Assembly (NCBI GenBank): GCA_029263635.1
Contig: JAJUFY010000128.1
Coordinates: 1 to 6,553 of the forward strand
Source: Ectothiorhodospiraceae bacterium
GTDB lineage: Bacteria > Pseudomonadota > Gammaproteobacteria > Nitrococcales > AK92
Direction: 5' to 3'
DNA: 6,553 nucleotides
Shown piece after piece: positions 1 through 6,553 of this stretch (the first letter of the stretch is position 1; each line of letters begins with the position of its first letter). The position numbers and the translations under genes were made by a program. Below the pieces are notes generated by a model. It made no database searches. It was not told the origin of the DNA and worked only from the letters and a program-made list of their open reading frames with translations.

Positions 1-337
1 ACAGCACGCGGCGCTCCTCCGCCTGGAACGCCCGCCCCACCGGGCCCATGCGGATGTAGGCGCGGATGTTCGAGACGTCGCCCTCGCCGAAGCGCGCGTC
101 GTTGAGGCGCTGCACGGTGTCGTAGACGTACAGGCCCTCCTGGGCCTTGGTCGTGGACTTGATGTGCCAGCGCTCGATCGGGAGCCCGAGGCCCTCGGCC
201 ACGTGCTGCGCCAGCAGCGTCTTGCCGGTGCCGGGCTCGCCCTTGATCAGCAGCGGCCGGTTCAGGGTGGCGGCGGCATTGACCGCCATCTTGAGGTCGT
301 CGGTGGCGACGTAGCTGGAAGAGCCTTCGAAACGCAT
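1..337 (-). CDS. MoxR-type AAA+ ATPase, N-terminal part (cut by window start)
   Basis: The first 112 residues of a MoxR-like AAA+ ATPase; the rest lies beyond position 1. The protein opens MRFEGSSSYVATDDL, the usual start of this subfamily, which supports the ATG at 335-337. Residues 33-40 (GEPGTGKT) form the Walker A nucleotide-binding loop, followed by the subfamily segment WHIKSTTKAQEGLYVYD. Walker B and the sensor residues are not in view. MoxR ATPases usually act with a von Willebrand factor A protein as chaperones that mature or insert cofactors into enzyme complexes; here the partner gene and client cannot be seen, so the role is inferred from family only. The gene points away from the glycerol genes and is separated from glpK by 377 bp, so it is probably a separate transcription unit. 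The ribosome binding site is weak (GAGAG). Confidence 0.9.
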   Translation of the reverse strand, partial: MRFEGSSSYVATDDLKMAVNAAATLNRPLLIKGEPGTGKTLLAQHVAEGLGLPIERWHIKSTTKAQEGLYVYDTVQRLNDARFGEGDVSNIRAYIRMGPVGRAFQAEERRVL

Positions 338-373
338 GTGTACTCTCGATCTGTAGGCGGATGCGGACGCCGT

Positions 374-402
374 AGCTTAGGAAGCCGGGGCCGCGGCGTA
401 AA
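374..402 (-). promoter_or_regulatory. Possible promoter of the MoxR-type ATPase gene
   Basis: Read on the minus strand, TTTACG (397-402) and TAAGCT (374-379) are separated by exactly 17 bp and lie about 40 bp upstream of the ATPase start. The boxes match the sigma-70 consensus at 4/6 and 3/6, so this is only a plausible promoter. It is supported by position and spacing, not by strong sequence. Confidence 0.35.
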
Positions 403-508
403 GCTTGGTGAGGCTTGGATTGCTGCAGGGGCGCCTGTTCCGATCCGCTATCGCGAGCGACTCTTGCGCCGTCATGGCGAGTGGTAACCGTCGCTACCCT
501 GCTGCACA

Positions 509-607
509 GGATTGCTTTGTCGCTGCGCTCCTCGCAATGACGGAGCAAGGGGACGGCCGGTGGCCCTTGCATGTCATCGCGAGGCCGCGCAGCGGCCGTG
601 GCGATCC
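509..607. repeat. Imperfect inverted repeat of a dispersed GGATTGC/GCAATGAC type
   Basis: The left arm (509-542) starts GGATTGC and ends CTCGCAATGACG. The right arm (573-607) starts GTCATCGCGAGG and ends GGCGATCC. The arms are imperfect reverse complements, both with a GCTGCGC or GCGCAGC core, around a spacer of about 30 bp. Similar elements (GTCATTGCGAGG...GCAATCC) are scattered between genes in many proteobacterial genomes, often as long cruciform-forming pairs; this comparison is from memory. It is non-coding and lies just past the glpK stop, where it could fold in the transcript and stabilise or end it. Whether it is mobile cannot be told from one copy. Confidence 0.7.
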
Positions 608-714
608 CGAGACAGCGGAGCGCCGCAGGCAGGCATGCCGCACCTCGTGATTGCGCCGCCCCGCAGCGACGGGCGCGAGAGGTCGCCGTTTCCGTGGCGC
701 GACAGCGAATTGCG

Positions 715-2211
715 TCAGCCGCCGTTCTCGCGCACCCGCGCCACCGCCTTCTCCCAGCCTCGCAGCAGCCGGTCGCGCTCCGGCTTGCCGAGCCGGGGCT
801 GGAAGCGGCGGTCGAGCCGCCAGTGGCGGGTCAGGTCGTCGAGCGACTGGTACACGCCGGCCTGCAACCCGGCCAGGCTGGCGGCACCGAGGGCGGTGGT
901 TTCGGTGACGCGCGGCCGGTCCACGGTGGTGCCGACGATGTCGGCCAGCTGCTGCAGCAGCCAGTCGTTGGCGCTCATGCCGCCGTCCACCCGCAACGTG
1001 GAAGGATTGGTCGCGCTGTCGCGGACCATGGCCGCTACCAGGTCGTGGGTCTGGTAGCAGACCGCCTCGAGCGCAGCGCGGACGATGTCGGCGATGCCGG
1101 TATCGCGGGTCAGGCCGAAGATGGCGCCACGGGCGTCCGGATCCCAGTACGGCGTGCCGAGTCCGGTGAAGGCCGGCACGAAATAGACGCCGCGGTTGGA
1201 GTCGAGGCCGGCCGCCAGCGGTTCCGTCTCGGCCGCCGAGCGGATGATCTTGAGCCCGTCGCGCAGCCACTGCACCGCCGCGCCGGCAACGAAGATGGAG
1301 CCTTCCAGGGCGTACACCGGCTGGCCGTTGCAGCGGTAGGCGACGGTGGTCAGCAGCCGGTTCCTGGAAGCGACCGGGGTGGTGCCGGTGTTGAGCAGGG
1401 CAAAGCAGCCGGTGCCGTAGGTGCTTTTCACCATGCCGGGCTGGAAGCAGGCCTGGCCGACCAGCGCTGCCTGCTGGTCGCCGGCGACTCCCAGGATCGG
1501 CAGCGGGCGGCCGAACCATTCCGGATCGGTCAGGCCGTAGTCGGCGGCGCTGTCCTTCACGTCCGGCAGCACGCTCGCCGGGATGTCGAACAGGGAGAGC
1601 AGGCTCTCGTCCCAGCGCTGCTGGTGGATGTTGAACAGCAGGGTGCGGGAGGCATTGGTGGCGTCGGTGGCATGCACCTTGCCCTTGGTGAGCCGCCACA
1701 TCAGGAAGCTGTCGACCGTGCCGAAGGCAAGCTCGCCGCGGCCGGCGCGCTCTGCCGCGCCCGGCACGTTGCGCAGCATCCAGGCGAGCTTGGTGGCCGA
1801 GAAGTACGGGTCGAGGATCAGGCCGGTCTTGCGGGTGATGCCGGGCTCGTGCCCGCGCCCCTTGAGGTCGGCGCACATCTCGGCGGTACGCCGGTCCTGC
1901 CAGACGATGGCGTTGTGGACCGCCTTGCCGGTCGCCCGGTCCCACAGCAGCGTGGTCTCGCGCTGGTTGGTGATGCCGATGGCGACGACCTCCGCGCCCT
2001 TGCGCTCGGCTTCGGCCAGGGCATCGCGGCAGACCTTGAGGGTCGACGACCAGATCGCCTCAGGATCGTGCTCCACCCAGCCGCTGTCCGGGTAGATCTG
2101 GGGGAATTCCATCTGCGCCAGGGCGACGATGTCGCCGGTCTTGTCGAAGACGATGGCGCGGCTGCTGGTCGTGCCCTGGTCGATTGCCAGAATGTGCGGT
2201 TCGGCGGCCAT
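715..2211 (-). CDS. glpK: Glycerol kinase
   Basis: Cytoplasmic FGGY-family kinase that makes sn-glycerol 3-phosphate from glycerol and ATP, trapping the imported glycerol. The 498-residue product is close to the 502 residues of E. coli GlpK. Visible family features: the N-terminal phosphate-binding motif DQGTTSSR (11-18); glycerol-binding R84-E85 in NQRETT and Y136 in DPYFSATK; the catalytic-base aspartate D245 in GDQQAA; YGTGCF; FTGLGTPYWDP; and GGMSANDW in the C-terminal ATPase-like half. The ATG at 2209-2211 (MAAEPHILAIDQGTT) is chosen because GGGGGAG (2214-2220) sits just upstream; an in-frame ATG 10 codons earlier lacks this and would add non-family residues. Compared with E. coli, the fructose-1,6-bisphosphate motif GGTRI before GDQQ is replaced by FGRPL, and the C-terminal segment that binds EIIA-Glc is diverged, so these allosteric controls are probably absent. 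It is divergent from glpR, with a shared control region. Confidence 0.98.
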   Translation of the reverse strand: MAAEPHILAIDQGTTSSRAIVFDKTGDIVALAQMEFPQIYPDSGWVEHDPEAIWSSTLKVCRDALAEAERKGAEVVAIGITNQRETTLLWDRATGKAVHNAIVWQDRRTAEMCADLKGRGHEPGITRKTGLILDPYFSATKLAWMLRNVPGAAERAGRGELAFGTVDSFLMWRLTKGKVHATDATNASRTLLFNIHQQRWDESLLSLFDIPASVLPDVKDSAADYGLTDPEWFGRPLPILGVAGDQQAALVGQACFQPGMVKSTYGTGCFALLNTGTTPVASRNRLLTTVAYRCNGQPVYALEGSIFVAGAAVQWLRDGLKIIRSAAETEPLAAGLDSNRGVYFVPAFTGLGTPYWDPDARGAIFGLTRDTGIADIVRAALEAVCYQTHDLVAAMVRDSATNPSTLRVDGGMSANDWLLQQLADIVGTTVDRPRVTETTALGAASLAGLQAGVYQSLDDLTRHWRLDRRFQPRLGKPERDRLLRGWEKAVARVRENGG

Positions 2212-2242
2212 TGCTCCCCCTGTCGTGATGCGCGCGGACACG

Positions 2243-2259
2243 GCCGGGCCTGGCCCGGC
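2243..2259 (-). promoter_or_regulatory. GC-rich hairpin in the glpK leader
   Basis: GCCGGGCC (2243-2250) and GGCCCGGC (2252-2259) are perfect 8-bp inverted repeats around a single T, so the RNA could form a 7-bp all-GC stem with a CTG/CAG loop. If the glpK promoter is the one proposed, the hairpin lies at the very 5' end of the glpK mRNA. It would fit a stabilising 5' stem. It is not followed by a T-run on either strand, so a terminator is unlikely. Confidence 0.5.
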
Positions 2260-2269
2260 GGCACCTTTT

Positions 2270-2298
2270 CATCTTTGACCGGGGCCGGAAAATGTCAA
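2270..2298 (-). promoter_or_regulatory. Possible glpK promoter
   Basis: On the minus strand a perfect -35 box TTGACA (2293-2298) is followed after 17 bp by AAGATG (2270-2275), or after 16 bp by AAAGAT. The -10 match is poor, so the promoter would be weak or activator-aided. The GlpR operator at 2303-2322 begins 4 bp upstream of the -35 box, a position where a bound repressor could still hinder polymerase. Confidence 0.45.
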
Positions 2299-2302
2299 GC
2301 GA

Positions 2303-2322
2303 GATGTTCATATGTGAACAGG
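2303..2322. promoter_or_regulatory. GlpR operator in the glpK-glpR intergenic region
   Basis: The 20-bp site contains the exact inverted arms TGTTCA (2305-2310) and TGAACA (2315-2320) with a 4-bp centre. It fits the ATGTTCG-N4-CGAACAT pattern known for GlpR, with the inner G/C pair changed to A/T. It sits between the divergent glpK and glpR genes and could control both, giving autoregulation. Binding is inferred from the match and from the presence of the glpR gene. Confidence 0.8.
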
Positions 2323-2333
2323 AGCGCTATCTT
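2305..2333 (+). promoter_or_regulatory. Tentative glpR promoter
   Basis: TATCTT (2328-2333) resembles a -10 box (4/6) and has TGTTCA (2305-2310, 3/6) 17 bp upstream, which is the left arm of the operator. If real, the repressor would cover its own -35 box, and transcription would begin near 2340, ahead of the chosen start at 2370. The match is weak. Confidence 0.3.
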
Positions 2334-2369
2334 TCCAGGCGAAACAACAACGACATTCCGGCGGAGGCC

Positions 2370-3146
2370 ATGCAGGAACTGAACGATCGACAGAAAGAGA
2401 TCCTGGATTTGGTGCGGAAGCAGGGTTTCGTCGCCATCGAGGCGCTGTCCCAGCACTTCGGCGTCACCACCCAGACCATCCGGCGGGATATCAACGCCCT
2501 GTGCAAGCAGCGCCTGCTGCGCCGCTACCACGGCGGCGCCGGGCTGCCGTCCAGTGTCGAGAACGTGGCCTACACGGCCCGGAAGGTGATGTATCTGGAA
2601 GAGAAGCGGCGCATCGCGCAGCTAGTGGCGGCGCAGCTCCCGGACCAGGCATCGCTGTTCATCACCCTCGGTACCACCGCGGAAGAAATCGCCAGGGCGT
2701 TGCACAAGCATGAGGGGCTGCGGGTGATCACCAACAACCTGCATGTCGCCACGCTCATGAGCGGCTACCCGGGTTGCGAGGTGATCCTGGCCGGCGGCGT
2801 GGTGCGCGGACGCGACCACGGCATTACCGGCGAGAGCACGGCCGCCTTCTTTCGGCAGTTCCGGGTCGACTACGCGCTGATCGGCATCTCCGGCATCGAT
2901 GACGACGGCACGCTGCTGGATTTCGACTACCACGAGGTGCACGTGCTACAGGCTGCCATCGCCAACGCCCGGCAGGTGTGGCTGGCGGCCGACCACAGCA
3001 AGTTCGGCCGCCAGGCGCTGGTCCGGCTGGGGCCGCTGTCGATGGTCGATGCGCTGTTCACCGATCGCGAGCCGCCACCGCGGCTGGCGGCAGCGATTGC
3101 GGAGGCGGGGGCGCAGCTGCACATCGCAGAGCCTGTTCATCTCTGA
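2370..3146 (+). CDS. glpR: Glycerol-3-phosphate regulon repressor (DeoR family)
   Basis: A cytoplasmic DNA-binding repressor that releases its operators when glycerol 3-phosphate binds. The 258-residue product is near the 252 residues of E. coli GlpR. Residues 7-57 form the DeoR-type winged helix-turn-helix, with the recognition helix in VTTQTIRRDINAL (32-44) and the wing motif RRYHGGAGLPS. The C-terminal sugar-phosphate-sensing domain shows FITLGTTAEEIA, TNNLHVA, ILAGGVVRGRDHGITGE, GISGIDDDGTLLDFDYHEV and DHSKFGR, each nearly identical to GlpR blocks, which separates it from other DeoR regulators. The ATG at 2370 is chosen because MQELNDRQKEIL aligns with the GlpR start and GGAGG lies at 2363-2367, though only 2 bp away. 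The frame is open from ATG 2292, but those 26 codons cover the operator and look non-coding. No good terminator follows; some read-through into glpD is possible. Confidence 0.96.
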   Translation: MQELNDRQKEILDLVRKQGFVAIEALSQHFGVTTQTIRRDINALCKQRLLRRYHGGAGLPSSVENVAYTARKVMYLEEKRRIAQLVAAQLPDQASLFITLGTTAEEIARALHKHEGLRVITNNLHVATLMSGYPGCEVILAGGVVRGRDHGITGESTAAFFRQFRVDYALIGISGIDDDGTLLDFDYHEVHVLQAAIANARQVWLAADHSKFGRQALVRLGPLSMVDALFTDREPPPRLAAAIAEAGAQLHIAEPVHL

Positions 3147-3162
3147 GTCGTTGTCTGTCAGA

Positions 3163-3182
3163 AATGTTCAACTTGCCAAATA
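3163..3182. promoter_or_regulatory. Second, weaker GlpR operator at the glpD promoter
   Basis: A perfect half-site ATGTTC (3164-3169) is followed by a degenerate right half; by hand about 13 of 20 positions fit the GlpR pattern. It lies 33 bp, about three helical turns, upstream of the strong operator and covers the -35 box. Tandem operators on the same face of the helix suggest cooperative binding. Confidence 0.5.
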
Positions 3183-3201
3183 ATTGCACCGAATCTATGT
3201 T
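3173..3201 (+). promoter_or_regulatory. glpD promoter
   Basis: TTGCCA (3173-3178, 5/6 to the -35 consensus) and TATGTT (3196-3201, 4/6 to the -10 consensus) are separated by exactly 17 bp. The start of transcription would fall near 3208, giving a leader of about 73 nt before glpD. Both boxes are covered by GlpR operators, which strongly suggests repression by blocking polymerase. It probably drives glpD, glpS, glpT and the transporter genes beyond the window. Confidence 0.7.
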
Positions 3202-3215
3202 GTAAGTCGAACATA
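3196..3215. promoter_or_regulatory. GlpR operator over the glpD -10 box
   Basis: TATGTT (3196-3201) and CGAACATA (3208-3215) match the outer parts of the 20-bp GlpR operator pattern; the right half is a full match and the left half differs only near the centre. It covers the -10 box and the likely transcription start of glpD. It is the best operator in the window. Confidence 0.8.
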
Positions 3216-3227
3216 TCGGCTTGTGCG

Positions 3228-3242
3228 GTTGCCACCGGCAAC
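3228..3242 (+). promoter_or_regulatory. Small hairpin in the glpD leader
   Basis: GTTGCC (3228-3233) and GGCAAC (3237-3242) form a perfect 6-bp stem with an ACC loop, about 20 nt after the predicted transcription start and 38 bp before the GTG start. It has no T-run, so it is not an intrinsic terminator; it may protect the 5' end. The role is speculative. Confidence 0.35.
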
Positions 3243-3280
3243 AGGCCCGAGCAGACAGCCGGATCCAGGTGCAGGCGGTT

Positions 3281-4807
3281 GTGAGCGAAGAGATATATTA
3301 CGATCTGCTGGTGGTTGGCGGCGGCGTCAACGGCGCCGGCATCGCGCGCGACGCGGCGGGCCGCGGCTACAAGGTGTTGCTTTGTGAACAGGACGACCTT
3401 GCCGCCCACACCTCTTCCGCCAGCACCAAGCTGATCCACGGCGGGCTGCGCTACCTGGAGCATTACGAGTTCTCGCTGGTCCGCAAGGCGCTGACCGAGC
3501 GCGAGGTCCTGCTCAGCAACGCCCCGCACATCATCTGGCCGCTCCGCTTCATCATGCCCCACCTGCCGACGCTGCGTCCGGCCTGGATGATCCGCCTCGG
3601 CCTGTTCCTCTACGACCATCTCGGCCGGCGCCGCCGGTTGCCGGGCTCGGAAAGCGTCGAATTGCGCCGGCATCCGGCCGGCGGACCGCTGAAGCCCGAG
3701 CTGACCAGGGGCTTTGCCTATTCCGACTGCTGGGTGCAGGACGCACGGCTGGTCGTGCTCAATGCCATGGATGCCGCCGAGCGCGGTGCCGAGATCCTGC
3801 CGCGTACCCGCTGCGTCGCCGCCGAGCGCGGCCCTGACGGCTGGCGGGTTACGCTGCGGCCGGCAGGCGGCGGTACGGAGCGGGTGGTGAGAGCGCGCTG
3901 CCTGGTGAATGCCGCCGGTCCCTGGGTAAAGAGCTTCCTGCAGCAGACCGCCGGCGTGGTCACCGACGTTCGGGTAAGGCTGGTCAAGGGCAGCCACATC
4001 GTCGTGCCCCGGCTGTTCGAGCACTCGTACTGCTACATCTTTCAGAATCCTGACCAGCGCATCGTCTTCGCCATTCCCTACGAACAGGATTACACCCTGA
4101 TCGGCACCACCGACGTGGCTTTCGAAGGCGATCCGGCCGGCGCCGCCATCGATGCCGGGGAAGTGGACTATCTTTGCGAGGCGATCAACCGTTACTTCAA
4201 CAGGTCCATCGCGCCGGGCGATGTGGTGTGGACGTACTCGGGCGTGCGGCCGCTGTACGACGAGCGCGGCGAGGAAAACGTGTCGGTCGTGACCCGCGAC
4301 TATCTGTTGGAGCTCGACCGGGGGCAGGCGCCGGTGCTGTCGGTGTTCGGCGGCAAGCTCACCACCTACCGGAAGCTGGCCGAGGAGGCCATGCGCGAGA
4401 TCGAAGCGGTGCTCGGCGGCCGCCGGCCGGCCTGGACCGCCGATGCGCCGCTGCCCGGCGGCGATATGCCGGATGCAGATGTCGACGGTTATCTGAAGAG
4501 CCTGCAGGAGCGGTACCCCTGGCTGCCGCCGGCACTGGTGTCGCGGCTGGTACGGCACTACGGCACCCGGGTCGAGCGCCTGCTGGACGGCGCCCGCAGC
4601 CTGGGCGACCTGGGCGAATGCTATGGCGCCGATCTCTATGAGCGCGAGGTGGCGTATCTGATCGCCCATGAGTGGGCGGCGAGCGCCGAGGACATTCTCT
4701 GGCGCCGTACTAAACTCGGACTGCGGCTGTCTCCTGCGCAGGTCGCCCGGCTGGAAGAGCGACTGGCGGCGCAGGGCACGGATGCGAGAAAAACACGAAG
4801 GAACTAG
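3281..4807 (+). CDS. glpD: Aerobic glycerol-3-phosphate dehydrogenase (FAD)
   Basis: A peripheral inner-membrane flavoenzyme that oxidises sn-glycerol 3-phosphate to dihydroxyacetone phosphate and passes the electrons to quinone. The 508-residue product compares with 501 in E. coli GlpD. The Rossmann FAD motif GGGVNGAG lies at residues 13-20, followed by SSASTKLIHGGLRYLEHYEF (45-64), LRPAWMIRLGLFLYDHLG, GFAYSDCWVQDARLV, LVKGSHIVVPR, IGTTDV, WTYSGVRPLYD and VFGGKLTTYRKLAEEA. The C-terminal DAO_C domain ends with a DILWRRTKLGL block. The GTG at 3281 (SEEIYYDLLVVGGG) is chosen because it places the FAD motif at the same distance from the start as in E. coli; the upstream TTG at 3221 would add 20 unrelated residues and include the leader hairpin. 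The ribosome binding site is modest (AGGCGG, only 2 bp from the GTG). The stop is 2 bp from glpS, implying one operon. Confidence 0.97.
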   Translation: MSEEIYYDLLVVGGGVNGAGIARDAAGRGYKVLLCEQDDLAAHTSSASTKLIHGGLRYLEHYEFSLVRKALTEREVLLSNAPHIIWPLRFIMPHLPTLRPAWMIRLGLFLYDHLGRRRRLPGSESVELRRHPAGGPLKPELTRGFAYSDCWVQDARLVVLNAMDAAERGAEILPRTRCVAAERGPDGWRVTLRPAGGGTERVVRARCLVNAAGPWVKSFLQQTAGVVTDVRVRLVKGSHIVVPRLFEHSYCYIFQNPDQRIVFAIPYEQDYTLIGTTDVAFEGDPAGAAIDAGEVDYLCEAINRYFNRSIAPGDVVWTYSGVRPLYDERGEENVSVVTRDYLLELDRGQAPVLSVFGGKLTTYRKLAEEAMREIEAVLGGRRPAWTADAPLPGGDMPDADVDGYLKSLQERYPWLPPALVSRLVRHYGTRVERLLDGARSLGDLGECYGADLYEREVAYLIAHEWAASAEDILWRRTKLGLRLSPAQVARLEERLAAQGTDARKTRRN

Positions 4808-4809
4808 CG

Positions 4810-5913
4810 ATGAGCCTGCAGCTGGAGGGAATCAGCAAGGTTGTCGGTAAGGAAACCTGGATCGACGATATCAGCCTGGAGCTGGCGCCGGGCAGCTTCA
4901 ACGTGCTGCTGGGGCTCACCCTGGCCGGCAAGACCACGCTGATGCGGCTCATGGCCGGGCTGGACAGGCCGGACCGCGGCCGGATACTGCAGAACGGCCG
5001 CGACGTCACCGACGTGCCGGTACGCAAGCGCAACGTCGCCATGGTGTACCAGCAGTTCATCAACTACCCGTCGATGACGGTGTACGCCAACATCGCCTCG
5101 CCGCTGCGCATCGCCGGCCTGCCGAAGAAGGAAATCGACCGCCGCGTGCGCGAGGAGGCCGAGCGGCTGCACATCGCCCATCTGCTCGACCGCTTGCCCG
5201 GCGAGCTGTCCGGCGGCCAGCAGCAGCGCACCGCCATGGCGCGGGCCCTGGTGCGGGACGCCGACCTGCTGCTGCTCGACGAGCCGCTGGTCAACCTCGA
5301 CTACAAGCTGCGCGAAGAGCTGCGCGCCGAGATGCGCGAGATCTTCGCCCGCCGCCGGTCAGTGGTGGTGTACGCCACCACCGATCCGACCGAGGCCCTC
5401 GCGCTCGGCGGCCGCACCGCGGTGCTGCAGGCCGGGCGGCTGATCCAGTACGGCCCGACCCTGGAGGTCTACCACCGGCCGGCCACCGAACACGTCGGCT
5501 ATGTCTTCGGCGAGCCGCCCATGAATATCGTGCCGGGCCGGCTGGAAGGCGATATCCTGCTCGGCGGTACCACCCGCCTGCCGGCGCCGGCCCACTTCCG
5601 GCAGCTGCCGGCCGGCAGCTACCGCTTCGGCATCCGGCCCAATCATCTGTCGATCACCCGGCGCAGCTCGGCCGAGCTGGCGGTACCTGCCGAGGTCGTG
5701 GTGCCGGAGGTCAACGGCTCGGAAACCTATATCCATGTCCGCCATCACGGCGTCGACTGGGTGATCGAGCAGACCGGCGTGCACCTGCTGCCGATCGGCA
5801 GCGAGATTGCCATGTATCTCGATCCCGAGCGGCTGTTCGCGTTCGACACCGACGGCCGCCTGGTGGCGGCGCCGACGCCGCTGCGCGCCGCGGTCAGGAG
5901 CGGAGGAGCCTGA
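4810..5913 (+). CDS. glpS: Glycerol ABC transporter ATPase GlpS-like
   Basis: Cytoplasmic ATPase subunit of a carbohydrate-uptake-type ABC importer, 367 residues with the usual nucleotide-binding domain (about 1-235) and C-terminal TOBE/regulatory domain (about 236-355, with FGIRPNHLSI). Visible motifs: Walker A GLTLAGKT (35-42), unusual because GPSG is replaced by GLTL; Q-loop Q81; intact signature LSGGQ (133-137); Walker B LLLLDE (153-158) with catalytic E158; D-loop NLD (162-164). The switch position reads ATTDPTEA, so the H-loop histidine is T191, and the A-loop position aligned with MalK W13 is V12. It starts at ATG 4810 with GAAGGAA at 4797-4803, 2 bp after glpD, and ends 1 bp before glpT. 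The name follows the R. leguminosarum glycerol ABC system glpSTPQUV, in which two ATPase genes also follow glpD; a different polyol or sugar substrate cannot be excluded, but the GlpR, GlpK and GlpD context strongly favours glycerol. Confidence 0.88.
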   Translation: MSLQLEGISKVVGKETWIDDISLELAPGSFNVLLGLTLAGKTTLMRLMAGLDRPDRGRILQNGRDVTDVPVRKRNVAMVYQQFINYPSMTVYANIASPLRIAGLPKKEIDRRVREEAERLHIAHLLDRLPGELSGGQQQRTAMARALVRDADLLLLDEPLVNLDYKLREELRAEMREIFARRRSVVVYATTDPTEALALGGRTAVLQAGRLIQYGPTLEVYHRPATEHVGYVFGEPPMNIVPGRLEGDILLGGTTRLPAPAHFRQLPAGSYRFGIRPNHLSITRRSSAELAVPAEVVVPEVNGSETYIHVRHHGVDWVIEQTGVHLLPIGSEIAMYLDPERLFAFDTDGRLVAAPTPLRAAVRSGGA

Positions 5914-5914
5914 C

Positions 5915-6553
<639 letters not shown>

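Larger units (their letters stand above)
338..714. other. Intergenic region between the ATPase gene and glpK; no gene seen
   Basis: The 377 bp between the ATPase start and the glpK stop carry no convincing gene. Open frames across it lack family motifs and merely extend antisense frames of glpK. It holds the weak ATPase promoter near 374-402 and the inverted repeat at 509-607. There are degenerate extra repeat arms, for example GTCATGGCGAG at 473-483. No hairpin followed by a T-run is visible downstream of glpK, so its transcript end is undefined; the inverted repeat itself may serve as the end. Confidence 0.7.

Noticed and set aside
494..1945. A 483-codon minus-strand open frame overlapping glpK in another frame
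   Set aside because: Arginine, alanine and proline-rich shadow of glpK with no family features; its end runs into the inverted repeat.
2291..2310. A second GlpR operator just left of 2303
   Set aside because: Only the first few bases (AATGT) fit; the right half does not match the pattern.
2292..2369. Upstream ATG that would add 26 residues to GlpR
   Set aside because: The added stretch spans the operator and the tentative promoter and has no counterpart in GlpR; the ATG at 2370 aligns with the family start.
571..2382. A 603-codon open frame on the plus strand across glpK
   Set aside because: It is antisense to glpK, which has complete family motifs; the frame has no recognisable motif and arises from high GC third positions.
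3127..3145. CAGAG...CTCTG inverted repeat at the end of glpR as a terminator
   Set aside because: The stem is only 5 bp with a long loop and no T-run follows.
3158..4669. A 503-codon minus-strand open frame across glpD
   Set aside because: Antisense shadow of glpD with no motif and no upstream signals.

Overview
This window carries a glycerol-use locus from a GC-rich Gram-negative bacterium, most likely a betaproteobacterium or a close relative. The lineage is inferred from base composition, the protein types, and a dispersed repeat related to the GGATTGC...GCAATGAC repeats of several proteobacterial genomes. It is not proven by anything in the window.

Layout: positions 1-337 (minus) hold the N-terminal part of a MoxR-type AAA+ ATPase unrelated to glycerol. 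Positions 338-714 contain no gene; they hold a likely weak promoter for the ATPase and an imperfect inverted repeat. Positions 715-2211 (minus) encode glycerol kinase GlpK. Divergently, 2370-3146 (plus) encodes the DeoR-family repressor GlpR. From 3281 onward, in tight succession, come glpD (glycerol-3-phosphate dehydrogenase), glpS and glpT (two different ABC-transporter ATPases), the last cut by the window end.

The genes form one pathway. An ABC importer, whose membrane and binding subunits should lie beyond the right edge, would bring in glycerol. GlpK phosphorylates it, GlpD oxidises the glycerol-3-phosphate to dihydroxyacetone phosphate at the membrane, and GlpR senses glycerol-3-phosphate and represses. 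No GlpF channel gene is present here. The gene order glpR-glpD-glpS-glpT matches the glycerol ABC operon described in Rhizobium leguminosarum (glpSTPQUV).

Control is readable. A TGTTCA-TATG-TGAACA operator lies between glpK and glpR. A strong promoter before glpD (TTGCCA, 17 bp, TATGTT) has a good GlpR operator on its -10 box and a weaker one on its -35 box, 33 bp apart.

The most interesting observation is that the two ATPases have complementary defects. GlpS keeps LSGGQ but has lost the switch histidine and the A-loop aromatic residue; GlpT keeps those but has LGAEG in place of LSGGQ. A GlpS-GlpT heterodimer would therefore have one canonical and one degenerate ATP site, an arrangement better known from asymmetric ABC exporters than from importers.
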